Assembly (NCBI GenBank): GCA_964035575.1 | Contig: OZ037896.1 | Span: 930,001-994,000, forward strand | Origin: Rhynchopus sp. YZ270_cl-10 | Lineage: Eukaryota > Euglenozoa > Diplonemea > Diplonemida > Diplonemidae | Direction of reading: 5' to 3' | DNA length: 64,000 nt | Part shown: positions 21,434-31,692 of the stretch, in pieces | Layout: each line of letters begins with the position of its first letter | Position numbering within the stretch: the stretch's first letter is position 1 | The notes under the pieces: model-generated | Told to the model about the DNA's origin: nothing | Seen by the model: the letters and a program-made list of their open reading frames with translations, nothing else | Databases searched by the model: none | Translations under genes and position numbers: made by a program

Positions 21434-21592
21434 TGTACAATCTCAAAAAAAAAAAATTGGTTAAAATGACGCAGTGGAGGTTGCAAAGTCAACATTAATC
21501 CAATAATTTATCGAAAAAAAAAAGTACAGAATTTCTGAAAGGTTTATAAGATGAACCTAAGCTTCGTCATGAAATTATTTTTTTTTTTTTTT

Positions 21593-24500
21593 TCAGATGG
21601 TTTTGAGAGCACTCCTCGAGGATCTCATGTAGGCCAGAAGGTATTCCGTAGACTGCTCGACGGAGGACGCAGGCGAGAAGAGTTTCGTTTCCAGGAGCTC
21701 CGGGGCTGTCGAGGTGGTGTACGCTTCCTTCGCTGCGGTGATAAGGGCGTGCTCTGCGTCTGTCTGCTTCACTGTATCCACCCCGGTCGCTCTAGCAATG
21801 AGCACCGCCACCTGGTCTTCACTCGGCACCCACAACCCTTCACCCCCTTGACCACTCGCCCTCCCATAGCACAACCGCTTGCCCCCCACTTCTTGCACCT
21901 CCCCAACCCTCTTCCTCCCTCTTCTGATTGGCTCTGTCTTTGCATTGTTCAGCTTCTCCAACTTCTTCGCTGCCTCCTCCAGCCTCGCCTCCACCCTCCC
22001 AGGAAGGATGGACACGGTTTTGACACGCTTTTTCGGCGGTTCCATTGCAGACCCTCCGCATGCAGTGAGAGAAGAGTACAAAGGGGCGGTGGAAGGTTCT
22101 GGTAGTTTTGGTGCTTCGATGATAGGGCGTTGTTGCGGGCACAGCGAGTCTGCGAGGGGAAGCGAAAGCAGTGCATGCGGGTTCTCGCATGGTGTGGTTG
22201 GGTGCACATCCACGGTCAACGCGGTGCACGTCTCCGGGTAGCGCCGGAGGGCCCGCCGCAGGGCGCTGTGCACATTCTTTGTGACAACGCCTCTCATCGC
22301 GGGGAGGGTGTACAGAGGACACCCTACCCGCACCTCTGCTGTATCCAGATGTGTCAACACCGACTGCACTGCTGCCATAAGAAGCGAATTTACTGGAAAC
22401 ACATCACCTTCCTGTGCGGTAGTCTCCCAGTAAGAGAGGCTGCTTGAGATAGTAGACATGATGGCGTAAGAGGTGCGGTTTCGCGCTGTTTCGGGACCAA
22501 AGATGTCGTGGCAGTGTTGCCGCAGGCGTTCGTAATGAAAGGCTTTGCGCTGCTTTGTGTCAAGCTGTGTGGCATTGGTGTCAACCTCAGACCCCTGCGC
22601 ACGGTGGTTGCGTGTAAAGGAGAGGCGGCTGTGGACCACCTCGGAGGCAAACCGTCCACGTGGCAGTGTCAGCGTCGCGTCTACACCCCCCTCCGCATCC
22701 CATTGCGTCAAAAGGCGAGCAAAGACGTCCCCAGGTGTGCCGTTGACAGTCATGAGCCCTACTTCGTCGAATGATTCGCTAAGACCTTCCAGCTGTTGAG
22801 GGGTATTGTAAGAAAAGTTAAAAAAGGGGGACAAAAGGTGAAAAAAAGCTTCTGTTTTTGTCTTGTACTACAGCTTGTTGAGGGGGTAGGAAAGGTTGTG
22901 AGATGATCTTAAAGGGCGTCAGGGTGGTGTTGCAAAGTGTTGGGAAGGCAGGCCATTAATGAGCAAAAATTCAACAGGGGGGAGTGCAACAGAATGCGGC
23001 CCAGGATTTTGGGGGGGGGTCAAAAGTGACTAATCTGGCGGGAAAACCCTGATTAGTAATATCACCTGTCATGGCGTGGTGTACTTACGTGTACCTGGGC
23101 GATGACGATAAAAAAAAATGCATTTCCTTCAACTTCACGGTGGGGTCACTTCTAACTAACCAGGTGGAAACCCCCCCGGTGTACATACCACTATGTCAAC
23201 AATCTCCCAAACCTGTTTGATCAAGAGGAAGTCGTGTGCTGAGGATGCACCCTCTGAGAGCGTGCGTGTGAAGAGCAGGCTTTCGAGCACGCCTGGGTAG
23301 TTGGTCAGCGCCAGCGACGCATCGCAGACAAGGCTGCGCAGTGGCACACAGGCGGACACAAACTTGGCCTCAGGTGGGTCGGCCACGTGGTACACGTTGC
23401 TCAGAAGCAGACGCCGTGAGTGTTCCTCCGCTGGCACGCACACAGCGTATTTGATATGACCCTGTGAGGAAATGAATAGTGTACTTAAAAGGCAAACATA
23501 TACTTCATGGATAAGAGGAGCGTGCCTCTGCACATATCAAAAAAATCATGTGTAAAAGAAATGCTAAGAAAAGCTTAGAAGATGACCCTAAGCCTCTCAT
23601 GCTTAGCCACCTTAATCACATTCGCTATCACACAGCAGCTGCGCGATCAAGAAAATTTTTGAAAAAATATGGATCCCATCTGAAAGCAACACCATACCAT
23701 TCCCGCGGTGTGCAGACCTGTCTGCAATGCTTCGTCCAACTCTGTCTCACAGATCGGGGTCTCTTCGGGACATGCATAGAGGAGAAATCCCGAGAGGCAC
23801 TGCACCCCGTAGATGGCTTGGGTGGTGAGGGCCTTCCCGAGCTGCGACACAACGCTGTCGACTATGGCGGCAATCGGGCCCTTGGTGAAGGAGAACACAA
23901 GCACGTCGGCAAAGCAGGGTGGCGTCTGGTCGGCTAGCTCCGCCTCTCGCCAAAGGTGGAGCTTCAGGTGCTCCGGTGTAGTGGCTTCTGTATGAAAGCT
24001 CCGTGTCGTGCGCACCTCCCCTACCCCACCACCCAGCATGCGCCACACATCATCCCCCGCATAGCGTGCCAAGGCAGCTCCCTCCACAGCACATCCCAGC
24101 AATGTCACTTTGTACTCCTTCGCTGCATGCCCCTTTGCGGCGAGCGCAGCAAGAAATAGGCCTCCGCAGTCACCTACCTTGCGGATATGAGAGAGAGGCT
24201 GTGTGGTGTGATGTTGAAAGCAGAGGTAGAGTAGTTCCGTTAAAGCGGAATGTTTTGTTTTTCTTCGATATTTTTTTTTTTTTGTTAGAAATTTTGAGTA
24301 TTTTTTTTTTAATTCGGGCTCAGATATGCTTTCATTTCCTCCCCTACAACCTTTGCAAGGCAGTTGTCTCAAGAAAAAAAATGGGGGTTATTTCGGTATG
24401 ATCAGTCATTCTATTTATTGGGAATGTTCAGGGGAAAATGTTCTACACCCTACCCTGGTTTCTAATCATATTGCTTGGGGAGGGGGAGAGAAAAATGGAG

Positions 24501-27136
24501 AAAAAAAATACCTCCGCTGCGAACGGTGTTGTCCCCGGTGGTGCTACTGTCACGATGTGGTCTGTTTCATCTAGGTCCATCCTTTTCTGTTCCGCCTCTT
24601 CAATTCTCTGACGGAAGCTGCTTGCATCGTGCGTGCTTTCGATCACCATTTTGCTCAGCTTCTTTTCAAGCCCATTCCCTTTGTGGTAAGCTATGAGGCT
24701 CTTCAGGGCCTGCAGCTCCACCTCATGACTGCGGAGCACTATCTTCAGCAATTCCGCGAAATTTTCTGAAACGCTCCTCCGTTTGGTCACCTCCTCCTTG
24801 TACAGCTCAGCCGCTTCTTCTTCGGTCAACCCTGGGATTGCTGGGGGCGATGGGGTGGGTGCTGCGATAGCTTCCTGTTCAACCTGAATTACCTCTGCTG
24901 CCGCCATGATGTCATCGTCCATTCCCTCCGGAGAGGTGGGGGACAACACTGCAGGCACTGCAACCGGGGTTCCCGATGGGGTCTCTGACTTTGTCTTCAC
25001 AGGAGGCTTCTCCTCGGCCTCTTCCTCGGGGTGCTCTTCGTATTCTTCTTGGTATTGGTCTGCGTGATCCGCCTCCTCTGGGTCATTAGAGTATGCGCGT
25101 GAAGATGGTTCGTTAACAGGGGAAACTAATTGCGGAGGAGGAAGTGGCGTTTCCGTGGTGGTTTCAGGTTTGAGGGGGAGTGGTGTCGCGGTTGGCAGTG
25201 TTGTGGTGTTGTCGCTGTCTTCGTTTGCATCCTCGGGTTTAGAGATGTCAAAAGGGGTGCCCTGTTTAGATGCAGCCAACGTCGCTTCGGTGTCACCTTT
25301 AAAAAAATTCGCAAAGATGTCGCCCGACCCTTTGGTCTTCCCAAAGACATCTGAGGCGGGTTTTGGCTTTTGAGTGGCGAAAATGTCGACCGTAGGTTTG
25401 TCCGATGATTTTTTCGTATCTCCCCAAAATCCCATCCCCGCCTTCGCAGGAGCATCTCCAAAGGGGGAGGCGGTGTCGAAGGCAGTGCTTTGTTTCGTCT
25501 TTTTGGGGCTAGGTTTTGGTATGGTAGGGAGGCCTGCCCAGGCATCTTCCGTAGGGGGTTCTGGTGTTGGTGGGGTTGGCGGTGGGGGTCGGCGTTGCAT
25601 TTCTTGCGCCATTTCCAATGCGAGTCGTTCTATTTCGTCTTTGTCTTTGAACATTACGTCGTCTTCTGGAATTGGCAGATCTGGGTAGACTGTTTCGACA
25701 AACTGAGGGATAGGTGGAGCGTTAGATCGTCTCGGCCACGTCTCACCATGCGCAATGCAAACGGCCTTATGAGAACGGTGTTCTCGCAATCTTTCAACCC
25801 GCATAGAGGGACAACGAACCAAATGTTGTTCCGCATTTTCAAAGCTAGGCTTGCGAGCGGGTTCCTTCCGTTGTCCGGTTTCCCAGTCTAATACTGGCAT
25901 TTCTAATGCCCGCAAAAAGCGTTTTGTGTCGTCGGTTGTATCAAAAAAGAGTTGTTGGCGGTACATCTCGAAGTCTATTATATTGTCCTTTTTGGGTCCC
26001 TGCGCTTTCCAGATATAGGCAAGACGTGCTCCGCGGGCGAAAGGGAATACATTGGACATAAGGCATGCCTGGAGATATGGAGCTGAATCTACCATTGAGA
26101 AGAACCGACGCCAATCGGAGCAGGCGTAGACCCCGATCACCTTCATTGCGTGGAGGAAGAGCGGGTCGCGGAGCACCTCAGGCATGTCGCTCATCGAGAC
26201 CAGCTCAGCGTCGGAGGAGCGGAACACCGTTCCCGGGGGGTCTTCGTTGAGGGGGAAGTTGTCCATGCCGGTTCGGGTCGATTCTTTCCACTTTTTGTGG
26301 TCGTCGTGTTGGCGGAGCTCTTTGTAGAGGAGTCGGTATGCCGCGAACTCACCCATATACTGTAAAGCAGGGACACCTGGGGTAGGTTCTCCTGTAGTAG
26401 GGTCGTGGTATTTGCTGCGGAAGGCGTGGTAACACCCCCATAGGCGGTCGATGAGGGAGTCGTCAAGCATGTCTCGGTTGCCTTTGGGGTCGTAGCCTCG
26501 TTCGTGTGAGTGCCCGCAGAGGAGGTGGCCGGACATAATGTGGAAGCGGACGGTCCATTCAAGGGATCGGATGGTCCATAGGGAGGTATGTGATTGAACG
26601 GAAAAGTCGTTGCGAACACAGCGTACGCGGTCGCGGACGTAGTTGAAGATGTCGGAGAAGCGGATCGTGCGTGCTGCCTGATTGGAGTGTGTCCACTCCT
26701 TGGTGTTCCCTTCCTGTCCAAGGACGTTGGTCATAATGAATTTCATAGTGTCATAGAGCGTACGCGGTGTTCTAATGATGTGCAGCGGGATGTTCTCCTT
26801 CCCCGCATCAGAGCGGGAAAAAGATTTGATGAGAAGTGGGAAGTCATATTGCTCGTGTGTTTCGTTTGTGGTGGCAAAAAGGATGGACCTTGCGCGGGAA
26901 ATCTCCATCTCGTCTTCGGGGCACATTGTCGTGCATTCCCCAACGATTTTCTTGATTTCCTGCAGTTTGATCGCATCAGCTCCTTGAGCAACGTCATCAG
27001 GCTCGTTTAGAATGGCAACAAGCGTGTGGTCCTGCCTTTCGCTGTCCACCGGGGTTGCGATATCCTCTTCCTCGTCATTGTGCACAGGAGGTGCGCCTGC
27101 CCAACTAGGCTTTGTCTCTGCCACCTCCGCCCACAT
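21593..27136 (-). CDS. Sac3/GANP-like TREX-2 mRNA-export scaffold
   Basis: Four exons joined in phase 0: 24512-27136, 23698-24198, 23189-23461 and 21593-22792, giving about 1532 residues. The introns are 313, 236 and 396 bp, all GTAT...CAG. The first exon carries the SAC3/GANP signature (CTTMCPEDEMEISR, residues 68-81) and the helical Sac3 core to about 400, then a disordered stretch with FG dipeptides (ASPFGDAP, DVFGKT), as expected for nuclear-pore contact, and a helix near 850. The downstream exons (YKVTLLGCAVEGAALARYAG, ADVLVFSF, GHIKYAVCVP) resemble the middle and C-terminal part of animal GANP/MCM3AP. Sac3/GANP scaffolds TREX-2 at nuclear pores during mRNA export. The ATG at 27136 is the first in frame. 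The Sac3 call is strong; the join to the last three exons rests on phase and plausible similarity. Confidence 0.8.
23579..23613 (-). repeat. CTCTCAT-loop hairpin in Sac3/GANP intron 2
   Basis: AAGATGAC...CTAAGC, loop CTCTCAT, GCTTAG...CCACCTT. On the minus strand the outer arms pair with G-U wobbles. It lies inside the intron 23462-23697, so it is carried in a pre-mRNA. Confidence 0.6.
24331..24372 (-). repeat. Intronic hairpin repeat (copy 2)
   Basis: Near-identical to 6035-6076, in intron 1 of the Sac3/GANP gene and in the same orientation. Confidence 0.65.
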
Positions 27137-27862
27137 CGGGGAGGGGGTGTATTGTGTCTTTGTTACCTTCTGTGTAAAGTTGTGGTGAGTTGTGGAGGAA
27201 GCGCCAAAGAAAACCCAAATTAGGCTTTTTTGCACAAATCTTGTTTGTTACACTTTAGCTACTTTCTTGCTTTATTGTCGCTGTTTTTCAAAAAAAAGAT
27301 AACCATGTCTTCTTCTCCTGATGTTCGGATGGTCGAACCTTTGTCTCCGTCCGCGGTGCTGACGCAGCAGGCAGGGGCAAGGAGTCCGACCGCGACGGCC
27401 GGTACCTGCGGTATTCCTTTGCCTGAAGAAGGGGTTGCGATGTCCGAAAGATGTTGGACCAAGCAGAAGTTCTAGTTGGTCGAAGTGGTCGTCTATATTG
27501 TCCGTGAAGATCAGGAGGGGGACAGCTTGGACACGTCATGCAGGCTTGCTGAAAGAAAGCCGAGGTACGGTACAACCATTATTGTTCCTCGGAGAGCAAC
27601 AATTTCCTCCGCAGGTGTTGTACCTCACGTTGGTGAGGATAAATCCTTTGTATTTCCCGCCGATGGGTTCCATCTACTACTCCATACTCGACGGTTGCGC
27701 GGGAGAGAGAGAGAGAGAGAGAAAGGACGAAATGTGTTTTCTGCATGAAAACTGTTTCTGTTTTAGGGGAAATTAGATTAAAAGGGTGCATTTTTTTTGT
27801 TCTGTGTGTTCTTTGTTTTTTTGTATTTTTCTTTCATTTTCGCATTTTGTATTTTTTTTTTT
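27137..27862. other. Unresolved coding-like stretch next to the hAT insertion
   Basis: 27300-27720 has GC-rich, coding-like composition. Several frames on both strands look protein-like, but none gives a clear product. On the plus strand an ATG at 27305 opens a 56-codon ORF. On the minus strand EEIVALRGTIMVVPYLGFL recalls the second Sm motif of Sm/LSm proteins, but I cannot find its first half. Because host genes here are all on the minus strand, this may be a small gene or the remnant of one beside the transposon. An AG repeat lies at 27703-27722. Confidence 0.3.
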
Positions 27863-27883
27863 GTTTTTGCCAGGGTCCTCAAC

Positions 27884-27957
27884 CTGTCTAAGTTAGGCCT
27901 TAACTTAGACAATTTTTTTTTTTTTTGAAAAACGCTTTGTCTAAGTTAGACAAAACC
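27884..27957. repeat. Left subterminal TGTCTAAGTTA repeats
   Basis: The motif occurs as TGTCTAAGTTA (27884), TAACTTAGACA (about 27902) and TGTCTAAGTTAGACA (about 27943). An inverted copy sits near the right end (38970-38980). hAT transposases commonly bind such short subterminal repeats in addition to the inverted ends. Confidence 0.7.
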
Positions 27958-28128
27958 TGGGTTTTGGGTTTTTGGGTGGTTTGAAAGAGAAGAAGCTTTA
28001 CTGAAAACAAAAAAAAAAATGAGTTCCCTCAAGACTCCCTCAGTCCTCACCTGCGCGGACCCCATTGTACCCACCCACACAAGCCACCTCCTCAGACTAA
28101 CTACAATTGAACAAACTCATCCGCAAAA

Positions 28129-28824
28129 ATGCCTGCCACTGCCAAGACCTCCAAAGCACAGCCCACCATCGTGTCCATGTTCAAGAAGGGAGCTGTTGCG
28201 GCACCTGTGGTACGTGTGGTGGAACCCAACAAAGGGGATACGCACTACGACCTGTGGTCTTCAGGCAAGTACAAGTCCATCCCCGATGGTCCGACACCCC
28301 GGCTCGCTTCCCTTCACCTTTTTCTTGTGGCGGAGGGGACGGTGAGGGGGTTTAAAAACCACCAGAACGACACCAACAAGGTGCTCAAACTCTGGTTGAA
28401 GGAGTTTGATCGCGCCAAACTGGCGGACGACGACAGGGAGGGGAGCAAGCGGAAGACGATCCTGACGATCGTTGCGGAGGCGCATGAGTTCGCCATGAAC
28501 GAAGCAGAGAAGGGGGGAGACAGCGATGCCTCTGCCGTGTCTGTGCAGAGCCAGGTGTCGCAAGGCAAGAAGGTGAAGAAACGTGTGGTGATGATGGCTC
28601 CACAGGTGAGTGCTGTTAAGTACGTGGATTCAACGTCCGAAGAAGAGGAGGAGGAGCAATGTGTGCCAGTGAGACGCAACGCAGCATCCGAGCAACCCGA
28701 GGCAGCAATGGAAATCGATGATGTCGACGAGTACTCTTCTGACGGCGATGTTGTCTTCTTAGGTCCCACGCACTCCAACACGAACAAGGGATACACACAA
28801 CGTACACAAAAAGAAAGAATATAA
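28129..28824 (+). CDS. Small accessory protein of the hAT/RT element (ORF 1)
   Basis: 231 residues, beginning MPATAKTSKAQPTIVSMFKK; it ends three bases before the next ATG. The N-terminal phrase QPTIVSMF resembles a PCNA-interacting (PIP) box, although the first aromatic position is Met. The central part (HYDLWSSGKYKSI ... NKVLKLWLKEFDRAK) looks like a small folded helical domain. The C-terminal half is disordered with a Glu run and acidic patches (STSEEEEEEQ, MEIDDVDEYSSDGD). I know no named family for it. Tight packing suggests expression with the other element genes; DNA-replication tethering or chaperone-like roles are guesses. Confidence 0.8.
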   Translation: MPATAKTSKAQPTIVSMFKKGAVAAPVVRVVEPNKGDTHYDLWSSGKYKSIPDGPTPRLASLHLFLVAEGTVRGFKNHQNDTNKVLKLWLKEFDRAKLADDDREGSKRKTILTIVAEAHEFAMNEAEKGGDSDASAVSVQSQVSQGKKVKKRVVMMAPQVSAVKYVDSTSEEEEEEQCVPVRRNAASEQPEAAMEIDDVDEYSSDGDVVFLGPTHSNTNKGYTQRTQKERI

Positions 28825-28827
28825 ACA

Positions 28828-31692
28828 ATGTTTTCGTACATGGTGTCGAAGTCACGTCCAGCCTCCACGCGGAGTATCCCGGGCAACGATCCGTCACACG
28901 GATCGGCCAAGTGGACGCCACACCCGCCGGCGCCTGTGTGCTGCAGGTCGTGGAACTGCTATTGCAGTGACGAGGTGACGGCGGCGGCGGAGCAGGCGCA
29001 CTGGACTGAGGGGCTACGGCAGCCCGCCTACCCGGGGGCAGGCGGCATGAAGCGCAGTGCAGGGGAGGAGAGGAAGGATCCCGATGTCTTCATCGGAGTA
29101 GTGACGGGCGAGAAGGTGCGGGACACGACGGGGCTGTGTGCGCTGGCGCGTGATGCGACGGAGGAGGAACCAGGAACGCACTGGGAAGTAACCCGCCGCC
29201 TGGCAAACATCACCAAGGCAGAAGCCGCGTACGAGGGCATCCTGCTCGGGCTTCAAGGGGTGGCCGACGGGTCGTACCCGAAGGGCACCCACGCGCGCGT
29301 GTGGGTCACGCACTTGGTGGTCTGGAGGCAGGTGGCTGAGGGGCACGCCTGCGACTCGTCGTTGCTGAAGCCGAGGCTGGAGAAGGTGAAGGCGCTGCTG
29401 GGCGAGTTGAAGAAGAGGGGGATAAGGGTATCGCTGCAGCACTGCGCGAAGGCGGGGAAGGGGATGAAGGAGGCAGAGAGCAACGCCCAGCTGGTTGCAG
29501 GAGGGGTGTACGCCGCAAGGGGATGCAGGACGGAGACGCTGGCAGCTGCCGTGCAGCCAGGTGTCAAGGGACACCTGGAAAGATGGGGGTTGCGATGGGA
29601 GGAATGTGGGGGCAAGGGGGACTGTCTGTTCCGGTCGGTGGCGTGGTCTGTGGAGCGGTCCCCGAATGGTCACGCAGGCTTCCGCAGGCTCGCAGTTGAG
29701 GTGATGAAGGAGCAGAAGGCACACTACAGCCCATTTGTGGACGAGGGGTGCATTGATGCATACCTGGCAGGCATGGCGCAGCTGGGGACATGGGGGGACC
29801 ATTTGTGTCTCCATGCGATCGCCAAGGTGATGAAGGTCCGCATTGTTGTGCTTGACGTTGGACCGGAGAACGCGCTACGGGCTACGCTGATCGACGGGCA
29901 GTCCGACGGGCAGCTGGCAGAAGGAACTCCGGAGAAGGCTAACCTCACCTTCACGGAGTCTGACGTAGTCCTGGGGTTCGAGGGGGTACACTACGGTGCT
30001 GTGGAATCGGCAGGGTTGAAGGTGGGGGAGGAACTTCTGTGCGCAGTGGGACAACCGCAACTGCACGTACCGGCTACAGCTGTGAAGGGGAAGAAGAAGG
30101 CGACGGCGGTGACCCAGAGCGCAGCGGAGGATGCACTGAACCTGGCGCCCCAGGGATGGAAAATACCGGTGTGGGATGCAGTGCCCAGCAATGTGGAAGG
30201 GGTGACGCAGGTGGCGGCAGTTGCGTGGAAGGCGAGCGAACTTCTGCAGGGGTTACAGTTGCTGCACCAACTTCCGCAGATGGTGATTGTGTCCCGTTCG
30301 AAGTGTACGGGTGCAGCGCGCACGAAGAAGGCGAAGGTGGCGGTGAAGACGGAGCGGGGAGCAAAGGTGGAAGAAGTGTGGCTGTCGTCCATGACAACTA
30401 ACTTGGACGACGTGGTGAAGCCGGTGGAGAGCACGTTCTCGAGCAAGCTGATTACGCTGATGGGCAGAACGATGTTGCTCCAGGGGGAGGGGCGCACAAA
30501 GGGAGAGCAACGCATGCGTCGGTGGTACGGGTTGCAGGGGGTGCGGTGTGGACGCGGCTTGGAGAGAGGAGGATGGATGGAGATGTCTGTGGACGTGACG
30601 GAGGACATGGTGTGCGCCATGCTGAGGAGAAGCGGACGGGAAGGGGTGTTTGTGCGGCACCTCTTCCAGGCAAAGGAGTACGGGGACTGTGGGTTGTTGT
30701 GGAAGGCGGAACCGCTGGAGTCTGCTCTGGCACGGCTGGACCTTGTTGAGGAGAACATGGAGGATAGCGTGCGCGGACTCGCCGTAGGGGAAGGGGGCTA
30801 CGCGGTGCGGGTGATGAAGGGGGACTTGGAGGCTGCGAAGAGGCTTCTTGTGCAGGAGGACGTCGTCGTGCAGGGACACAGGTACGAGATTGGGGGAATT
30901 CCGGCGAACACGTCGGTCCAGCTGTTGTGTGAGGGGCTGGTGAGGGAGGCGAGCTGGACGGTGAAGGTGCTGTCGCGAGGGCACAAGTGGACGGTTACGT
31001 CGGATGTGCCGTGCCCGAGCACAGAAGGGGTGCTGGAGGTGGGTGGATTGGTGTTGACGGTGTGTGCGGTGAAGGAAGGGCGTCGTGTGCAGAAGGTGGG
31101 TGCGAATCCGTGGGGTTTCCCTCTGGCGCAGTTCCCAGTACCGAGGCAAGGAGCAGCAGAGAGCGGCGCTGGCACGTGGGCGGCTAAGGCGAGGGGATAC
31201 GCACCACCTGCAGCTCGACCCCACCCTGCAACAGGGGCACCGGCGGCTCCGGCACCTCCCGCAGCTTCATCAGCAGCGCAGGACGAGATAGAGATGATGA
31301 AGAAGGAGATGAAGGAATTGCGGGAGATGATGAAGGGCGTCATGGAGCAGCAGAAGGAGATGTTGGAGGCACAGAAGCGGATGATGGGACAGCCGCAGCA
31401 GTCGGCACCAGTCGCGCAACCGCCGCAGCCTCTCGACATGGAACAGCTCAGAGCAGAATGTGCTGAGATGAAGGAGACGGTGCAGCAGTGCAAGGACCAG
31501 AACGTGCAGCTGGCAGCGGAGAGCAAGCGGCTCACGGAGGAGAACGAGGCGCTGAAGAAGGCAGCTCGCGAGGCCAAGGACAAGGCCAGGGATGCTCAAG
31601 ATCGTGGCGGTGAGGAGAAGAAGAAAGATACGACGACGGACGAGAACAGCCGCCCCCGCGACACGGACAATAACCGAGAAAGGTCGTATTAA
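28828..31692 (+). CDS. RNase H-like/OTU cysteine protease/coiled-coil protein (ORF 2)
   Basis: 954 residues. Residues about 85-230 have the RNase H outline, but the acidic centre looks lost: FIGVVTG stands where an Asp is expected, only the Glu in AEAAYEG remains, and VTHLVV and SNAQLV replace the usual DS.LV and AD.LA. Residues about 250-395 form an OTU domain with an apparently complete active site: GDCLFRS (Cys266), GTWGDHL (Trp322) and GVHYGAV (His388). A long middle region (400-780) is unrecognised. A Pro/Ala linker leads to a coiled coil (residues 815-930) with a MMKKEMKELREMMKGVMEQQ helix. OTU domains occur in some non-LTR elements such as Dualen/RandI and in many viruses. The coiled coil could let it work like a LINE ORF1 protein. 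The stop overlaps the start of the RT frame. Confidence 0.9.
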   Translation: MFSYMVSKSRPASTRSIPGNDPSHGSAKWTPHPPAPVCCRSWNCYCSDEVTAAAEQAHWTEGLRQPAYPGAGGMKRSAGEERKDPDVFIGVVTGEKVRDTTGLCALARDATEEEPGTHWEVTRRLANITKAEAAYEGILLGLQGVADGSYPKGTHARVWVTHLVVWRQVAEGHACDSSLLKPRLEKVKALLGELKKRGIRVSLQHCAKAGKGMKEAESNAQLVAGGVYAARGCRTETLAAAVQPGVKGHLERWGLRWEECGGKGDCLFRSVAWSVERSPNGHAGFRRLAVEVMKEQKAHYSPFVDEGCIDAYLAGMAQLGTWGDHLCLHAIAKVMKVRIVVLDVGPENALRATLIDGQSDGQLAEGTPEKANLTFTESDVVLGFEGVHYGAVESAGLKVGEELLCAVGQPQLHVPATAVKGKKKATAVTQSAAEDALNLAPQGWKIPVWDAVPSNVEGVTQVAAVAWKASELLQGLQLLHQLPQMVIVSRSKCTGAARTKKAKVAVKTERGAKVEEVWLSSMTTNLDDVVKPVESTFSSKLITLMGRTMLLQGEGRTKGEQRMRRWYGLQGVRCGRGLERGGWMEMSVDVTEDMVCAMLRRSGREGVFVRHLFQAKEYGDCGLLWKAEPLESALARLDLVEENMEDSVRGLAVGEGGYAVRVMKGDLEAAKRLLVQEDVVVQGHRYEIGGIPANTSVQLLCEGLVREASWTVKVLSRGHKWTVTSDVPCPSTEGVLEVGGLVLTVCAVKEGRRVQKVGANPWGFPLAQFPVPRQGAAESGAGTWAAKARGYAPPAARPHPATGAPAAPAPPAASSAAQDEIEMMKKEMKELREMMKGVMEQQKEMLEAQKRMMGQPQQSAPVAQPPQPLDMEQLRAECAEMKETVQQCKDQNVQLAAESKRLTEENEALKKAAREAKDKARDAQDRGGEEKKKDTTTDENSRPRDTDNNRERSY

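Larger units (their letters stand above)
20034..21592. other. Intergenic with hAT-like MITE and hairpins
   Basis: Upstream of the PARP-finger gene and downstream of the Sac3/GANP gene. It holds the hAT derivative at 20403-20932, an AAGATG-type CCTCTTCGT hairpin (20961-20994), an element copy (21351-21433) and a degenerate hairpin at about 21547-21575 within the Sac3/GANP 3' UTR. No host gene seen. Confidence 0.55.
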
